A stretch of DNA of 64,000 nucleotides, taken from Himantopus leucocephalus. Its lineage: Eukaryota > Chordata > Aves > Charadriiformes > Recurvirostridae. Position numbers and translations under genes: made by a program. Under the pieces are notes generated by a model. It worked only from the letters and a program-made list of their open reading frames with translations. It did no database searches and was not told the origin of the DNA. The DNA is taken from the NCBI GenBank assembly GCA_003993805.1, contig RSEF01000004.1, positions 74,861,051-74,925,050 of the forward strand, read 5' to 3'. Below, in pieces: positions 40,201 through 49,900 of the stretch. The number at the start of each line of letters is the position of its first letter. Within the stretch, counting starts at the first letter, position 1.

Positions 40201-42322
40201 CTAGATTTTACTTCCTCTTATGGGGGTACTAGATCAAAATCTCTGGCTACAGCTACAGAATGTAGGTAGAAATAAGAACAAAGGTAATTTTCAATTTTGC
40301 TTCATGTACCGCACAGACACAGAAATTACAGATGAGACAGACATCCATTTTCCCAGTATTGTAGAGCAATCATCATGGCATTTATTTGCCAAATACCAGG
40401 TTCCCCAGAAGACAGACTTACCTCTCTCTAAGCTTTAAAACCAGCCGATATATTAAAGGTACTAGCATTAGTACGGCCATTCCTGTCTTACTAGAACATC
40501 CATTTACATTCTAAAGAGATATTTGTAAGGCTTTCCTGTCTCCCCATTTAGGAAGCACAATTTATTGCTGAAATCAATTACATGGGAGAGTCGTAGCACA
40601 GAGTTAAATGGACAGGCACATCCACTGAGCTGGTTTTATACGGAGTTCATTTTGATAGGTCTGTAACTGGTGCAGCTGCTTTGATCTACTTCTATAGAGG
40701 GCTAAAGACAGGGAGAACACTTCAATACTGTCACAGGTAAAACAGACTCAACTTGGGAAAAAATAATTTATTGCCAATTAAAATATTTGGATACTGGGAA
40801 ACAAAAATATGAACTGGGCAGCACCCCTTACCTTTTCCTATAGAGGCCACCCCCGCAGTCCCCCCCTGCCACCACTACCAAAACCATGCCACATATAGCC
40901 AATACATAGACCTCTTCACAGCAAGGCAACAGACAGTATTGGAAGCTGGCATGCCTGGCTACAGCACAAGCCAGCGAGCAGACACATCATGTACACAGGG
41001 GACAGCAAAAATCCATCAAAGCTTCCACAGAGCACAAAGCAGTTCCTTATCCAGGTATGTTCCAAGTGTCTGCTCAGCCCAATAAGCAGCAGCAGCTGGT
41101 GGGCACCTCAGGATAAGTTCCTGTGCAGATGCTACATTTGCATCACCTTAGCTCTATTTACACTTAGATTTCACACACAGAAACAGAAATTACAATATAA
41201 ACAAGCATTTCTAGTGAATAAAGCCACACAATGAAAAAGACAGTTTTTAGCTGAACTGCAGTTAAAGATCTGATATGGTTGTAACCACGGAAGTCTTGCT
41301 GCACTGTAGTTAATTCCCACAGTGAACACAATGACACTCTTGTAGTAAAGAGCAGCACATCAGTGCTGCCCTACATAAATGGTGTTAATTTCTGCTAATC
41401 AAGTCTCAGAAATCATGACTAATTATCCACATGGAGATCAAGCCAGCATTAAATTTGATCTAGCTCCCACACTTCTGTAACCCACAGTTTTGTTAGAAAA
41501 GGGCAGAGTAAGATACAAAACTAGCCCAGTTAGCAATAATCATGGCTCGGGTTTGGAGAAGTGATAGTAATAAGAGTGATTGAAAGGCTTGCTCACCACA
41601 GTTCTCGGCCAGGGGACAGTCTGACTCACCAGCTCCCTTACCAGTCCAGCCATATGGCGAAAAAATATATTCCACCACATGCTATCAAAGTACTAGAAAT
41701 GCTATAATTACAAAATTAGAAGTACTCAAGCTATTGTACTTTATGATTGTGGTTGAAAACGCCTCAATTTTAAAAACTTAAAATTCAGGCAAAAAAGAGC
41801 AGGTTGAATTAAGGACAGCAAGTACCACATCCTAAGGAAATCATTAACTGTTAAATGAACCATGTGCTATTTTTGTTATTTAAAATACTGATTAGGCTAA
41901 TTATGCTCAGAGGGAATTGGGTCTACAGGATTAAATGAAATATTTTCAGAGGCAGTTTGCTGAACAGAAAAGCTGCTGTCCCCCATTTAAATAGTACAAG
42001 ATATCTATTTGAACATCTTATGAATATCAGTGCTTTAAAAAGCTCATCCTTTGGTGTCTGTTATTGGGCTAATAGTGTGGCTTGTATTTCCCTTTTGACC
42101 TTAGTGACATGTTGGTGTTAAAAAGTGTACAGCGATACCAGAAGATGTTACAATTTAACTACCTCCTGTTTTACAATGATTACACCTTAAAGTCTCAAGA
42201 CTTTTCCTTCAAAACTTTGGCATCTCTGTCATTCATTGCTCTCAAAGCCAAGACTACAATTTCTTCTGGGTAAAGAGCAACAATATTACTAGCAGGCAGA
42301 GACTGGTTTTAAAAAGGAAACA
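31212..42322. other. intergenic region upstream of CHRNA9
   Basis: AT-rich spacer between the CHRNA9 5' end and the 3' end of the minus-strand recombinase-like gene. It should hold the CHRNA9 promoter just above 31.2 kb, but no clear core element was identified. The longest open frame (34962-35372 +, 136 codons) matches nothing recognised. One CR1 fragment lies at 37.3 kb. Confidence 0.5.
37281..37347 (-). mobile_element. CR1 LINE 3'-end fragment
   Basis: On the minus strand it reads TTGGACCAGATGATCCTTGA, then GGTCCCTTCCAA and a decayed GTTCTAAGATTC tail, characteristic of an old CR1 3' end. Confidence 0.8.
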
Positions 42323-42328
42323 TTTATT
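42323..42328 (-). terminator. polyadenylation signal of minus recombinase-like gene
   Basis: TTTATT on the + strand, which is AATAAA on the minus strand, about 290 bases after the stop codon at 42617. It is the first such signal downstream of the gene. Confidence 0.6.
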
Positions 42329-42616
42329 AACTCACACTATACAAGATAAAAACTCTCTGCAGACTTGCTCTGCCAAGACGGGCAGAGGAAGCCCACACAC
42401 AGCAGGTTTGACACCCCCACCCTCCCTCAACACTACAGGCAGCACAAGCAGCAACTGCGAGAGAACTTCAGATACCATCGCACTGTGAGGTAGAAAATTC
42501 ATTACAGGTGCTAATAGTAAATTACTGCCAAAGACTAGAAACTACACAGTTAAAAGCTGACTCTACCAAAAAGCAGGTAGTTCATTAGCATCAATTTTCC
42601 CCATTGGTCTCCGTGG

Positions 42617-43533
42617 CTATGATCTCTCTGGGATGACACAGGGCCATCTTGCCAGGCGAGTGATGTCTTCCCCTGGATACCCGCAGCGTGCAGCTGTGAT
42701 GGCAGTCCCCAGCCAGAAGGAATGCACACCATACTGCTCCGGGCACAGCCCCAGCAGCCGCAGGGCCCATCGGAGAACAGTCAGGAACTCCTTCTTTGTT
42801 ACAGTAGTATTATCCCAGTGCATAAAGAGGGGCCCTTCCAGGTGCGAACGAACTGTCATGTAGCTCTGGAGGGCCAGAACAGGGCACACCCATGGCTCTC
42901 CAGACAGCCCAAGGGTTATGACATGTCTCTCCTGACCCACAGGAGAGTTAGGCAGACAAATCACTGCTCTCCTCTCCGTCAGCTGGAGGTCACTCAGGTA
43001 CAATAGCTCAGGCTGCTGTACATCATGGTGCTTTGCCACCATCTCTCCTATTCGAAGTGCCCCAAAAAAAGCTACAGTAAATAATGCACGGAAGAGTAAG
43101 CATTCATAATGAGTTATACATACAGACTCCAGAGCTCCTAAAAGAGATCGCAAGACCTCAATTGTTATAGGCAAGTATTTATCCCTCAGGATGCCTGCTC
43201 GACGTTTCAACCCTATCACCATGCAATGGGTTATAGGGTCTACCAGAGGATCAGGGTTACCAGTCAATTTTGATAAATAAGACAGTGCTGCCACATACAT
43301 CAGTGTCTTTGAAGAGGAATAAAGAGATTCTACAGCCAAGAACCCTCTAACCTGCTCCTCTGGAATTGGCCAGACTGCAGGCATTCCCATGCTTTTCCTA
43401 AAGAGAAGGAATTTCTTCAGTCCTTCGAGGTAGGCTTGCCAAAGCCTACTATTCCCTGAGCACTCCAACAACGACAAAGTCTTCAGAGGCCAAGGTCCCA
43501 AAGAGTGTTTCCGAGGACAACTAAACTCCCTTC
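42617..43533 (-). CDS. exon 2 of minus recombinase-like gene
   Basis: The acceptor TCTCTTGTAG ends at 43534. The first two bases complete a Gly codon, then the frame reads REFSCPRKHSLGPWPLK and stays open to TAG at 42617. The homologous exon of the partner gene begins DELGKVPEKHPLGPWPLK in the same phase, and the intron sequence just before it (GCTAATGTGGAT) is also shared. The TTG codon at 43501 is internal and not a start. Confidence 0.85.
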
Positions 43534-44339
43534 CTACAAGAGAAGATCCACATTAGCACAAGTATGCCACTCAGCGCAATAAAGATAGCATTCCTCAGTG
43601 CAATATACCCCTAGACAATGTTCTGCTACTTTATTTAACTCAAGATAATTCACACACATCTACACCAAGAGCTGTTAAAGAGCTAAGATTTTTCAAACAA
43701 GAAACAAGAAGAAACACACCAGGCCCATTTCAGGCAACAGATCTGGTAGCACTCTAGGAATTTACAAGTTTGTGGAATACTAACGGAGAAGACAAGTAAA
43801 AAAAGCAAGTTTAAACCTTATAGTATAGCTTACACAGATTATGACTGCAAAGGGCACACAGCACACTCCCACCAGAAGGCAGCACGTTTCCCAGCCCAGG
43901 AAGGTGAAGTCCCTCGAGGCCTCCAAAAGCTCCAGCCTCACACAAGAACTCGAGCACAACCAAGGAAACGCCGGCCAACGAGAGCCACGGCTACCAGCGA
44001 CCCGCTCGCCCCCCGCCCGCAGCCAGAGGACACCCCCCGGCCACGGCGGGGCAGGCGCCGAGCCGCCACCACCGCACATACTGGCAGCCCCACCACAGAG
44101 CACGGTCCGTACTTACCAGCCGCCGCCGCGCTGCGCTCCCTGCACCGCCAGGAGCCCCCGGGGTGCGCCACCGCCACCACCTCGGTCCTACACGCTGCTC
44201 CTCGGCTGCCATGAGAGAAGGTGGCTGCTTGCCCAGCGAGGCCCAGCTCCAGCCACGCCATGCCCGGCTCCTGGGCTAGCAGCACCAGCATCTCCCAGAA
44301 GGGCGAAACAGCAGGCCCGGCCAGAGGACTACGGGACAT
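42617..44339 (-). CDS. tyrosine recombinase-derived protein, minus copy
   Basis: Two exons, 44339-44117 and 43533-42617, joined in phase 1, give 379 residues. Exon 1 starts at the first ATG after a TATA box and holds SPFWEMLVLLAQEPGMAWL. Exon 2 has a helical SAM-like DNA-binding region (about 104-170) with VWPIPEEQV, then the catalytic fold: FFGALRIGEM with the first catalytic Arg at 235, and YGVHSFWLG near 345. The family's HxxR reads HxxW, the Lys hairpin reads PNSPVGQ, and the chain stops after LARWPCVIPERS without the Tyr nucleophile. The layout resembles the vertebrate DIRS/Ngaro/Crypton-type recombinases (family knowledge); the exact source family is not certain. It is inferred to bind DNA but not to recombine it. 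No second element ORF or terminal repeat is seen, so it is probably a host gene. The strong GTAAGT donor supports the structure. Confidence 0.8.
43534..44116 (-). other. intron of minus recombinase-like gene
   Basis: 583 bases, GTAAGT to TTGTAG. Its 5' half is GC-rich and belongs to the CpG island. Confidence 0.75.
44117..44339 (-). CDS. exon 1 of minus recombinase-like gene
   Basis: 74 codons plus one base. MSRSPLAGPAVSPFWEMLVL starts about 80 bases below the TATA box. The latter half is Ala/Gly/Arg-rich and less conserved. The donor GCTG/GTAAGT parallels GCTG/GTGAGT in the partner. A shorter form ending near EPG would need a poor GC donor and is less likely. Confidence 0.7.
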
Positions 44340-44416
44340 GACCAGAACACCAGCACCGCGCTCGCCCGCCCTGACACAGCACAACTCTTACAGTGAGGCC
44401 CCTTGCCCCCCATGGG

Positions 44417-44427
44417 CCTTTTTATAG
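44417..44427 (-). promoter_or_regulatory. TATA box of minus recombinase-like gene
   Basis: CTATAAAAAGG on the minus strand, about 80 bases above the ATG at 44339. This is consistent with transcription starting near 44390. Confidence 0.7.
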
Positions 44428-44457
44428 CCGCGGAGCCGCTCGCAACGCCCTCCTCCG

Positions 44458-44503
44458 ATTGGGTGCTGGGAGCGGCCGCGGTGATATGGAGCGCTGCCAT
44501 TGG
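44458..44503 (-). promoter_or_regulatory. pair of CCAAT boxes (minus promoter)
   Basis: ATTGG on the + strand at 44458-44462 and 44499-44503, 41 bases apart. These read as direct CCAAT for the minus gene and are likely NF-Y sites. Confidence 0.6.
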
Positions 44504-45005
44504 CTGCTCGCCCGAGGCCGCGCCCCTCCCAGCGCGGCGGCCGGCGGGGAGCGGCGGCGGGTGTGAAGCCGGGTAGCGAGGGGCGAAGCCGGGCCCGGCC
44601 TGCGAGCCGCAGGGCGTGAAGCTTACAGGCGTTTCTCACGCTGCCTCTGCCGCAACCTGAGATAGGGACGGGTTTTCTTGATAAGGTGAAAATGAGCGAG
44701 GAGTACCTGCCGTTACCTACCTATTGTTCTCCTAGCTGAGTCACGCAGCGGAGGCGCACCCGCGGGCACACCCTCTGTCACCGCCGGCTCCTCCTTAGCC
44801 CCCAATTTTGCAGCACAACGAAGGCGATAACGGGCCGTTGTAGCTCCAGGCGGTGAAATCCCATCCTCCGGGGCGTTTCCCGCTCCGGGCCGGTGAGCGG
44901 CCCCCGCGGGGGTGGCAGGGCGGGGGGACGCCGCGGAGGCACCGTCCCTCAGGCACCGGCTCCGGCGGGCGGGGCGGGGCGCAGAGCCTCGCGGCTCGTT
45001 CCGCG

Positions 45006-45051
45006 ATTGGGTAAGAGAGGGGCGGGGGCGCGCGAGAGACGTTCCGATTGG
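45006..45051 (+). promoter_or_regulatory. pair of inverted CCAAT boxes (plus promoter)
   Basis: ATTGG at 45006-45010 and 45047-45051, again 41 bases apart and in the same absolute orientation as the pair at 44.46 kb. The second lies about 20 bases above the TATA box. Confidence 0.6.
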
Positions 45052-45070
45052 TTGGAATTAAGGGCCAGGC

Positions 45071-45080
45071 TATAAAAGGG
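45071..45080 (+). promoter_or_regulatory. TATA box of plus recombinase-like gene
   Basis: TATAAAAGGG, 79 bases above the ATG at 45150. A GCGCCATTTTG sequence, possibly a YY1-type site, lies just before the ATG. Confidence 0.75.
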
Positions 45081-45149
45081 CAGCACGGCACCACCGTTGA
45101 GGAGTTGTTACTTCGCGCTTCGGGCTCTGCGGGCGCCATTTTGTTGGCG

Positions 45150-45315
45150 ATGCAGCGCGGTGCGGTCGAGTTGCCCACTGCCCCTTCACCTTTCTGGGCC
45201 CTGCTGGCGCTACTGCGGCGGGAGCCTGGTATGGGGTGGCTGCCGCGTGGTCTGGATGGCTGCGCTGGATTGTGGGGTCCTAGTGGAGCAGAGGCTGGTA
45301 GTGGGGATGGAGCTG
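45150..45315 (+). CDS. exon 1 of plus recombinase-like gene
   Basis: 55 codons plus one base, MQRGAVELPTAPSPFWALLA at the start. The chosen donor is GCTG/GTGAGT at 45316, the best match to consensus. Weaker phase-1 donors occur at CCTG/GTATGG (45229 region) and GCTG/GTAGTG (45297 region), so a shorter exon 1 is possible. Confidence 0.65.
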
Positions 45316-46690
45316 GTGAGTGTGGCACTGTGGGGTTGGCCAGCTTGTGGTGAGGGAGGTGGGCGGAGGCTTGTCAGGTTCTTCTGTGGGATCTGACCCT
45401 AGTGCTGGAGGACTTCTGGGACCTGTGTGCACAGCTCAGTCTATTGCTAATTTGTGGTGGCTTTGTTGCTCCCAACCCCTTGTGTCCATTGATGGAGGTC
45501 AGGTGTTGCAGAAGCATTGCAGTAGTGTGCTGGGACTGTCACTAGGCTTGATGTGTTGCTTTAAAGAGGAAAAAACACTGGGTTTTTATGTTTGAGTCTT
45601 TAATCCTTTTCCTGTGCTCTGGCTGTTGGAAGGTGTGCAGGGGAGGGTCATATGAATGCATGGGACAGGTGTTTTCAGTGAAGTTCAATCAAAAGCTGAA
45701 GTGTGTTGAAAGGGAGGAAACTTCTGTCTGCTTTACTGTATGTGAGACTGCCTTGTTTGCCATTGCTAATGTGGATTTTCTTCAGCAGATGAACTCGGCA
45801 AGGTTCCTGAGAAACATCCCTTGGGCCCATGGCCCCTGAAGGCTCTGCTGTTACTGGAAGACTCAGGAGATAACCACTTATGGCAGGTCTATCATGAAGG
45901 CCTGAAGAATTTCCTCGCCTTTAGAGAAGGCATGGCTCTGGCTGCAGTCTGGCCAATTCCAGTGGATCAAGTGAGAGAGTTCTTGGTTGTCATGGAGTAC
46001 TGGGATCTGCCTCCCACAAAAATAATAATGTATATGGAAGGACTGTCCTTCATCTCCAGAATGGTGGATCTTCCTGATCCTCTTCAGGATCCTGTTATCT
46101 GTCACATGATATCGAAGTTGAAATATAGGACTGGCCCTTCAAATGATAAATACTCTCCTGTAACTATTGAAGCATTAAGATCTCTCCTGGGGACTCTGGA
46201 ATCTGTGTGTAGCTCTTCTTATGAGTGTGTATTGTTCCGTGCCATGTTTACTGTAGCTTTTTTTGGTGCACTCCGTATAGAAGAGATGGTGGCAAATCAC
46301 CGAAATACAGCACAGGCAGAGCTCCTGTACTTGAGTGACCTCCAGCTGACTGAAGGGAGTGCAAACCTTTGTTTGCATACATCTCACATGAGCCAGGAAA
46401 GGTGTTTGATCCAACTGAGACTATCTAGAGAGATGTGGGTGTGTCCTGTTGAAGCTCTCCATATCTATGTGGCAGCACGGCCACAAGGAGAGGGCCCTCT
46501 CTTTGTGCATGCAGACAGTATGGCTGTAACAAAGAGGGAGTTCCTAACTGTCTTCCGCTGTGCTCTTGGGCTTGCTGGACTTCCTCCAAACCAGTATGGC
46601 ATACATTCCTTCTGGCTGGGGACTGTCGTAACAGCAGTGTCTCATGGGTATTCTGATGAAGCTATTAACAGAATAGCAAGGTGGTGGTGA
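45150..46690 (+). CDS. tyrosine recombinase-derived protein, plus copy
   Basis: Divergent paralogue of the gene at 42617-44339. Exons 45150-45315 and 45786-46690 join in phase 1 to give 356 residues. The ATG at 45150 is the first after the TATA box. Exon 1 has SPFWALLALLRREPGMGWL, matching the partner's SPFW...EPGMxWL. Exon 2 carries the SAM-like region with VWPIPVDQV and the catalytic fold: FFGALRIEEM with catalytic Arg at 219, LYLSDLQLTE, and YGIHSFWLG with His 329. As in the partner, HxxR is HxxW (Trp 332), the Lys hairpin is replaced (HTSHMSQ) and the chain stops at RIARWW, before any Tyr nucleophile. About 60% of aligned exon 2 residues match the partner. Catalysis is very unlikely; retained DNA binding is an inference. 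It is not a processed copy because the intron position is conserved. Confidence 0.8.
45316..45785 (+). other. intron of plus recombinase-like gene
   Basis: 470 bases, GTGAGT to TTCTTCAG. Small open frames inside have no meaning. Confidence 0.7.
45786..46690 (+). CDS. exon 2 of plus recombinase-like gene
   Basis: Starts after TTTTCTTCAG. Two bases finish an Ala codon, then DELGKVPEKHPLGPWPLK. The frame is open for more than 300 codons to TGA at 46688-46690, with no frameshift. The TTG at 45821 is internal. Confidence 0.85.
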
Positions 46691-46965
46691 AGATCCTGAA
46701 GAAGACCTAATTCCATCTATATGTTGGGCTTTCATAGTAAGGTGTATCTTCTGCAATGCAGAAATACTATGCTTTATACAGACTAAACTTCCAGTGCTCT
46801 GTAAAGTTACAGAGAAGGGGAGTAACTAGTACAAGGTGACTTTTCCCACCTGGGATGGTTTTGAGAATGGAGTGTCATGGTTTTAAAACTGCTGTGACTT
46901 ATGGGTCAGTATGCATGCTATTCAGTGTGTTTTTTCTAATTGTATTTTTACTCGTGTAATCTTAT

Positions 46966-46971
46966 ATTAAA
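46966..46971 (+). terminator. polyadenylation signal of plus recombinase-like gene
   Basis: ATTAAA, the commonest variant signal, 276 bases after the stop codon. The 3' UTR length is nearly equal to that of the partner gene. Confidence 0.55.
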
Positions 46972-46989
46972 CTGCATTTTCTTTTAAGA

Positions 46990-49900
46990 ACTTCTCTAAT
47001 CTCTCTGTTACACCCTGGTCAAAGGCTATTCATCACAGTGGTGACAAGATAACTGGATACAAACGTGCATCCTTCTTACTGTCTAATGTAATGAGAAGTA
47101 AAGCTAGCTGATAGTTGGTGATTGGAAGCTGTGAGTGTGGCGGGAATTTAGCTGCTAACTGACATGACGCCAGTAGGGAAGTTCACCCTGTTGTCCAAGT
47201 TGCAGTTCCATAGCAGCTGCATCCAACTTCAGGTGCTGCTGCAGTCTCAGTCTCCTAACCTATAAAAGTGTTCCCCTTGATGATTCTTAGGATCCTTCAG
47301 TGAGCCCTCTTCAAAGTATGTATCAAGCCTAGATACTGACCAAAATCAGCCTTTAATTGAAATGTGACTAACACATCAAAGATGACCCTGTTCAGCTCAA
47401 AGGACCCTTTGTAGTAGAGAACATAAGTAAGAGAGCTAACACAAATAACCCTTATTCTGTAATTGGAGCACTTTTTAAAGAAAGACTCTAAATACACATT
47501 AAATAACTCATATCTGAGAAGCAGGATCATAAGAAGGTTGAGTGTCACCTTTCATAATGAGGGTGTTTGAAGAAGTGGCATCCACTGTTATGTATCACAT
47601 CAGCATGCTCAGGCGCTACTTAGGTGACAACTAGATATACAGAAAACAGCCAGCATTATACTGTGCTTTTTAATACCCAATTAATTTCCAAGAGAATCTT
47701 CAAAGTTCTTGCTCTGCTCCCCATGCAGAGCACACTGCAAAGACAGAGCTGTGATAGTAGACAACAATCTGTTAGTTCCCTGGCGTATATTTGGTAGCTC
47801 CCTTTCTACAGCTTTACTACAAGCTGTTGCAGAATTAGCATGCTGTGATGCTAATGCTGAGTCCCAGTCATCCTGCTCGTACTCACGGGTGTGCAGTGGT
47901 ATGTCAGAGCAGCTAGAACTCTCTCTGTGACTGCAGGGTAATCGGTTCAGTTAAAATATCCATGTGCACAGTGCCAGAGGAAGCAGAGGTTTTAGGCTGG
48001 GTGGTGAGAGAGAGAAGGAAGAGTCTGGCTCACAAGCCTTGGTTATTGAGGAGTGGGGGGAGGGAGAAGGCTTGCTTCAGGAATGACGGGGGAAGGCTTT
48101 GGTTTATTGTGAGAATGCAAGGCCTTTCTCTGGGTCACAAATGTTTTACTCAAGAGGGAAAAGGGATTTGTTAGGGAAGGAGAAGCAGGATTCTGCATTG
48201 TGCATAATGGTGGGGATGGAATTGACTGCACAGGCCCAAGTGTTCGTGGGCATGACTGCTCAGCCTTATGTTGTGTGATCACACATGGACTCCTGGACTG
48301 CTCTTTCAGCCTGAAACTCAAGGGCTGGCATGTGGCAATGACAGGTTGGATGACCTGTTTTACTGTCCCTTGTGCTACCAGAAAAGCACTGATGTACATC
48401 ACGGAAGCGTAGCGGGCTGCGGTAACCAAGACAACATGGGGAACAGCAACCTTGAGGCTGTCCTGGGGCGTGCAGTTGAAAGTTCGTTCCATCCCTACCC
48501 AGCAGGTCTCTGTTAAGATCCAAGTCTGAATTGATAATCTTTTCAAGGCTGTGAGAAGAGTGCTTTCAGCTACAATGGTGGTAAATGCTCTCATTTTACT
48601 GCTCCTTAAATTTCTGAGAGGGAAAGGGATGCTGGCCTGCCTCAGATAGAAAGCAGGGTATTCATGGTAGTAACAGAGATGGCTTCACACTAAGAATCTC
48701 ACAGAAATGTGTTGTCTCTCCATATTGATGTCATTACAGTTCACCTAAAAGATGGGACGAGAAGGAACATACTGCTCACTACAGCCAACTCAAAGCCAGG
48801 AAAGCCTCTCTGGGTGTCCCCAGTGATGATCTCCCTGATGCCAAGCAAGCAGGGAAGAACAGCGTGGGGGAGGAAGAACTCACAAAAATTGTCTGAATGC
48901 CACTGTGCAGAGCAGCTGTCCCACAATGGTTCCTTGTCAGCTCTGTAAGCAGTTCCAAATGGCAATGGTTACTTTTCTCCCAACAGGGAGAAGAAGAGTT
49001 CCTCAACAAATGCTTAAGGCTGTGCTGCACTTACAGGTTCACAAGAGTTTTCTCAGCAGCTACCAGCTTAATATAAGCCCTTTCTCTTCCACCGCTGTTG
49101 ATTCCCTCGCTGTGCCATCTCCCTTGGCTAAACCTGAAGCAAATATAGAAACAAATGTAGATTAAAAATAATCAGATAAGCTTTATCATGTAGATCTACA
49201 AAACGCTGTACTGACACAGCTGAGGCCAAGTAAAAAAAAATGGCAGAGGTTGGTTCTCCTGCCAAAAAGTTTTCATCAAATTATGTCCTAAAAACAGCTC
49301 CGTGAAGTAGTCTTCCTGGGGCACTGTCTTCCTACAGTGCAACCACCCATAGTTTTAATTGCTGCGTATCCTGAGGCTAACCAGCAACAACTCCTGGATA
49401 ACAAAGCCAGCAAGGGAAAAAAAATTACATCGATTTAACTGATGTATTGTTAAAACTTCCAAGGAGCTTTCCCTGCTGGGTTGTGAAGCATTGTGCACAT
49501 CACAGGGGTGAAGCTTTGCATCACAGGGTAAAAAATTCTGTAATCCATTGGGCACAACAGCACTGAAATGCGGCCACTCCCTAATGAAGGGGAATCAATT
49601 GACAACTTAAACAGACAAATTTAACCTTGTTTTACCTTAACAATGCGACCAGATGGATGCAGATAGATACTTCACTGATAGATACTTGTTTTCTTCTTTC
49701 CAGGCTCAGTCTGTAGCAGAGTAAGGCAAAATCATATATAAACATGATCCTCAAAAAGTCAAGGTAAACTAATGTAAAGTCTGGAGCTAGCACGCAAACT
49801 CCTTATGGAGATCAAGCCTTAGACACCATAGCCTACAAGTCTGGACTTGGAGAGCTCAGACCTTAAAATTATTAAAGCCTTTTGTGTTATTTCACACATG

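Larger units (their letters stand above)
43930..45320. promoter_or_regulatory. CpG island with divergent promoters
   Basis: Base composition changes sharply from the AT-rich surroundings to very high GC with abundant CpG, judged by eye. The island covers both first exons and the spacer of about 640 bases between the two TATA boxes. GC boxes (GGGCGGGGCGGGGC near 44970, GGGGCGGGGGC near 45020) and four ATTGG boxes are visible. It is the shared regulatory region of the two divergent genes. Confidence 0.85.

Noticed and set aside
43501..43501. TTG at 43501 (and 45821) as translation start
   Set aside because: Homology between the two genes continues upstream to a shared splice acceptor, and TTG is not a normal vertebrate start.
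44260..44275. Splice donor right after EPG in minus exon 1
   Set aside because: It would be a GC donor with poor consensus. A strong GTAAGT in the right phase lies downstream at 44116.
42617..46690. Active DIRS/Ngaro-type mobile element
   Set aside because: No reverse transcriptase, terminal repeats or target duplications were seen, and catalytic residues are missing in both copies.
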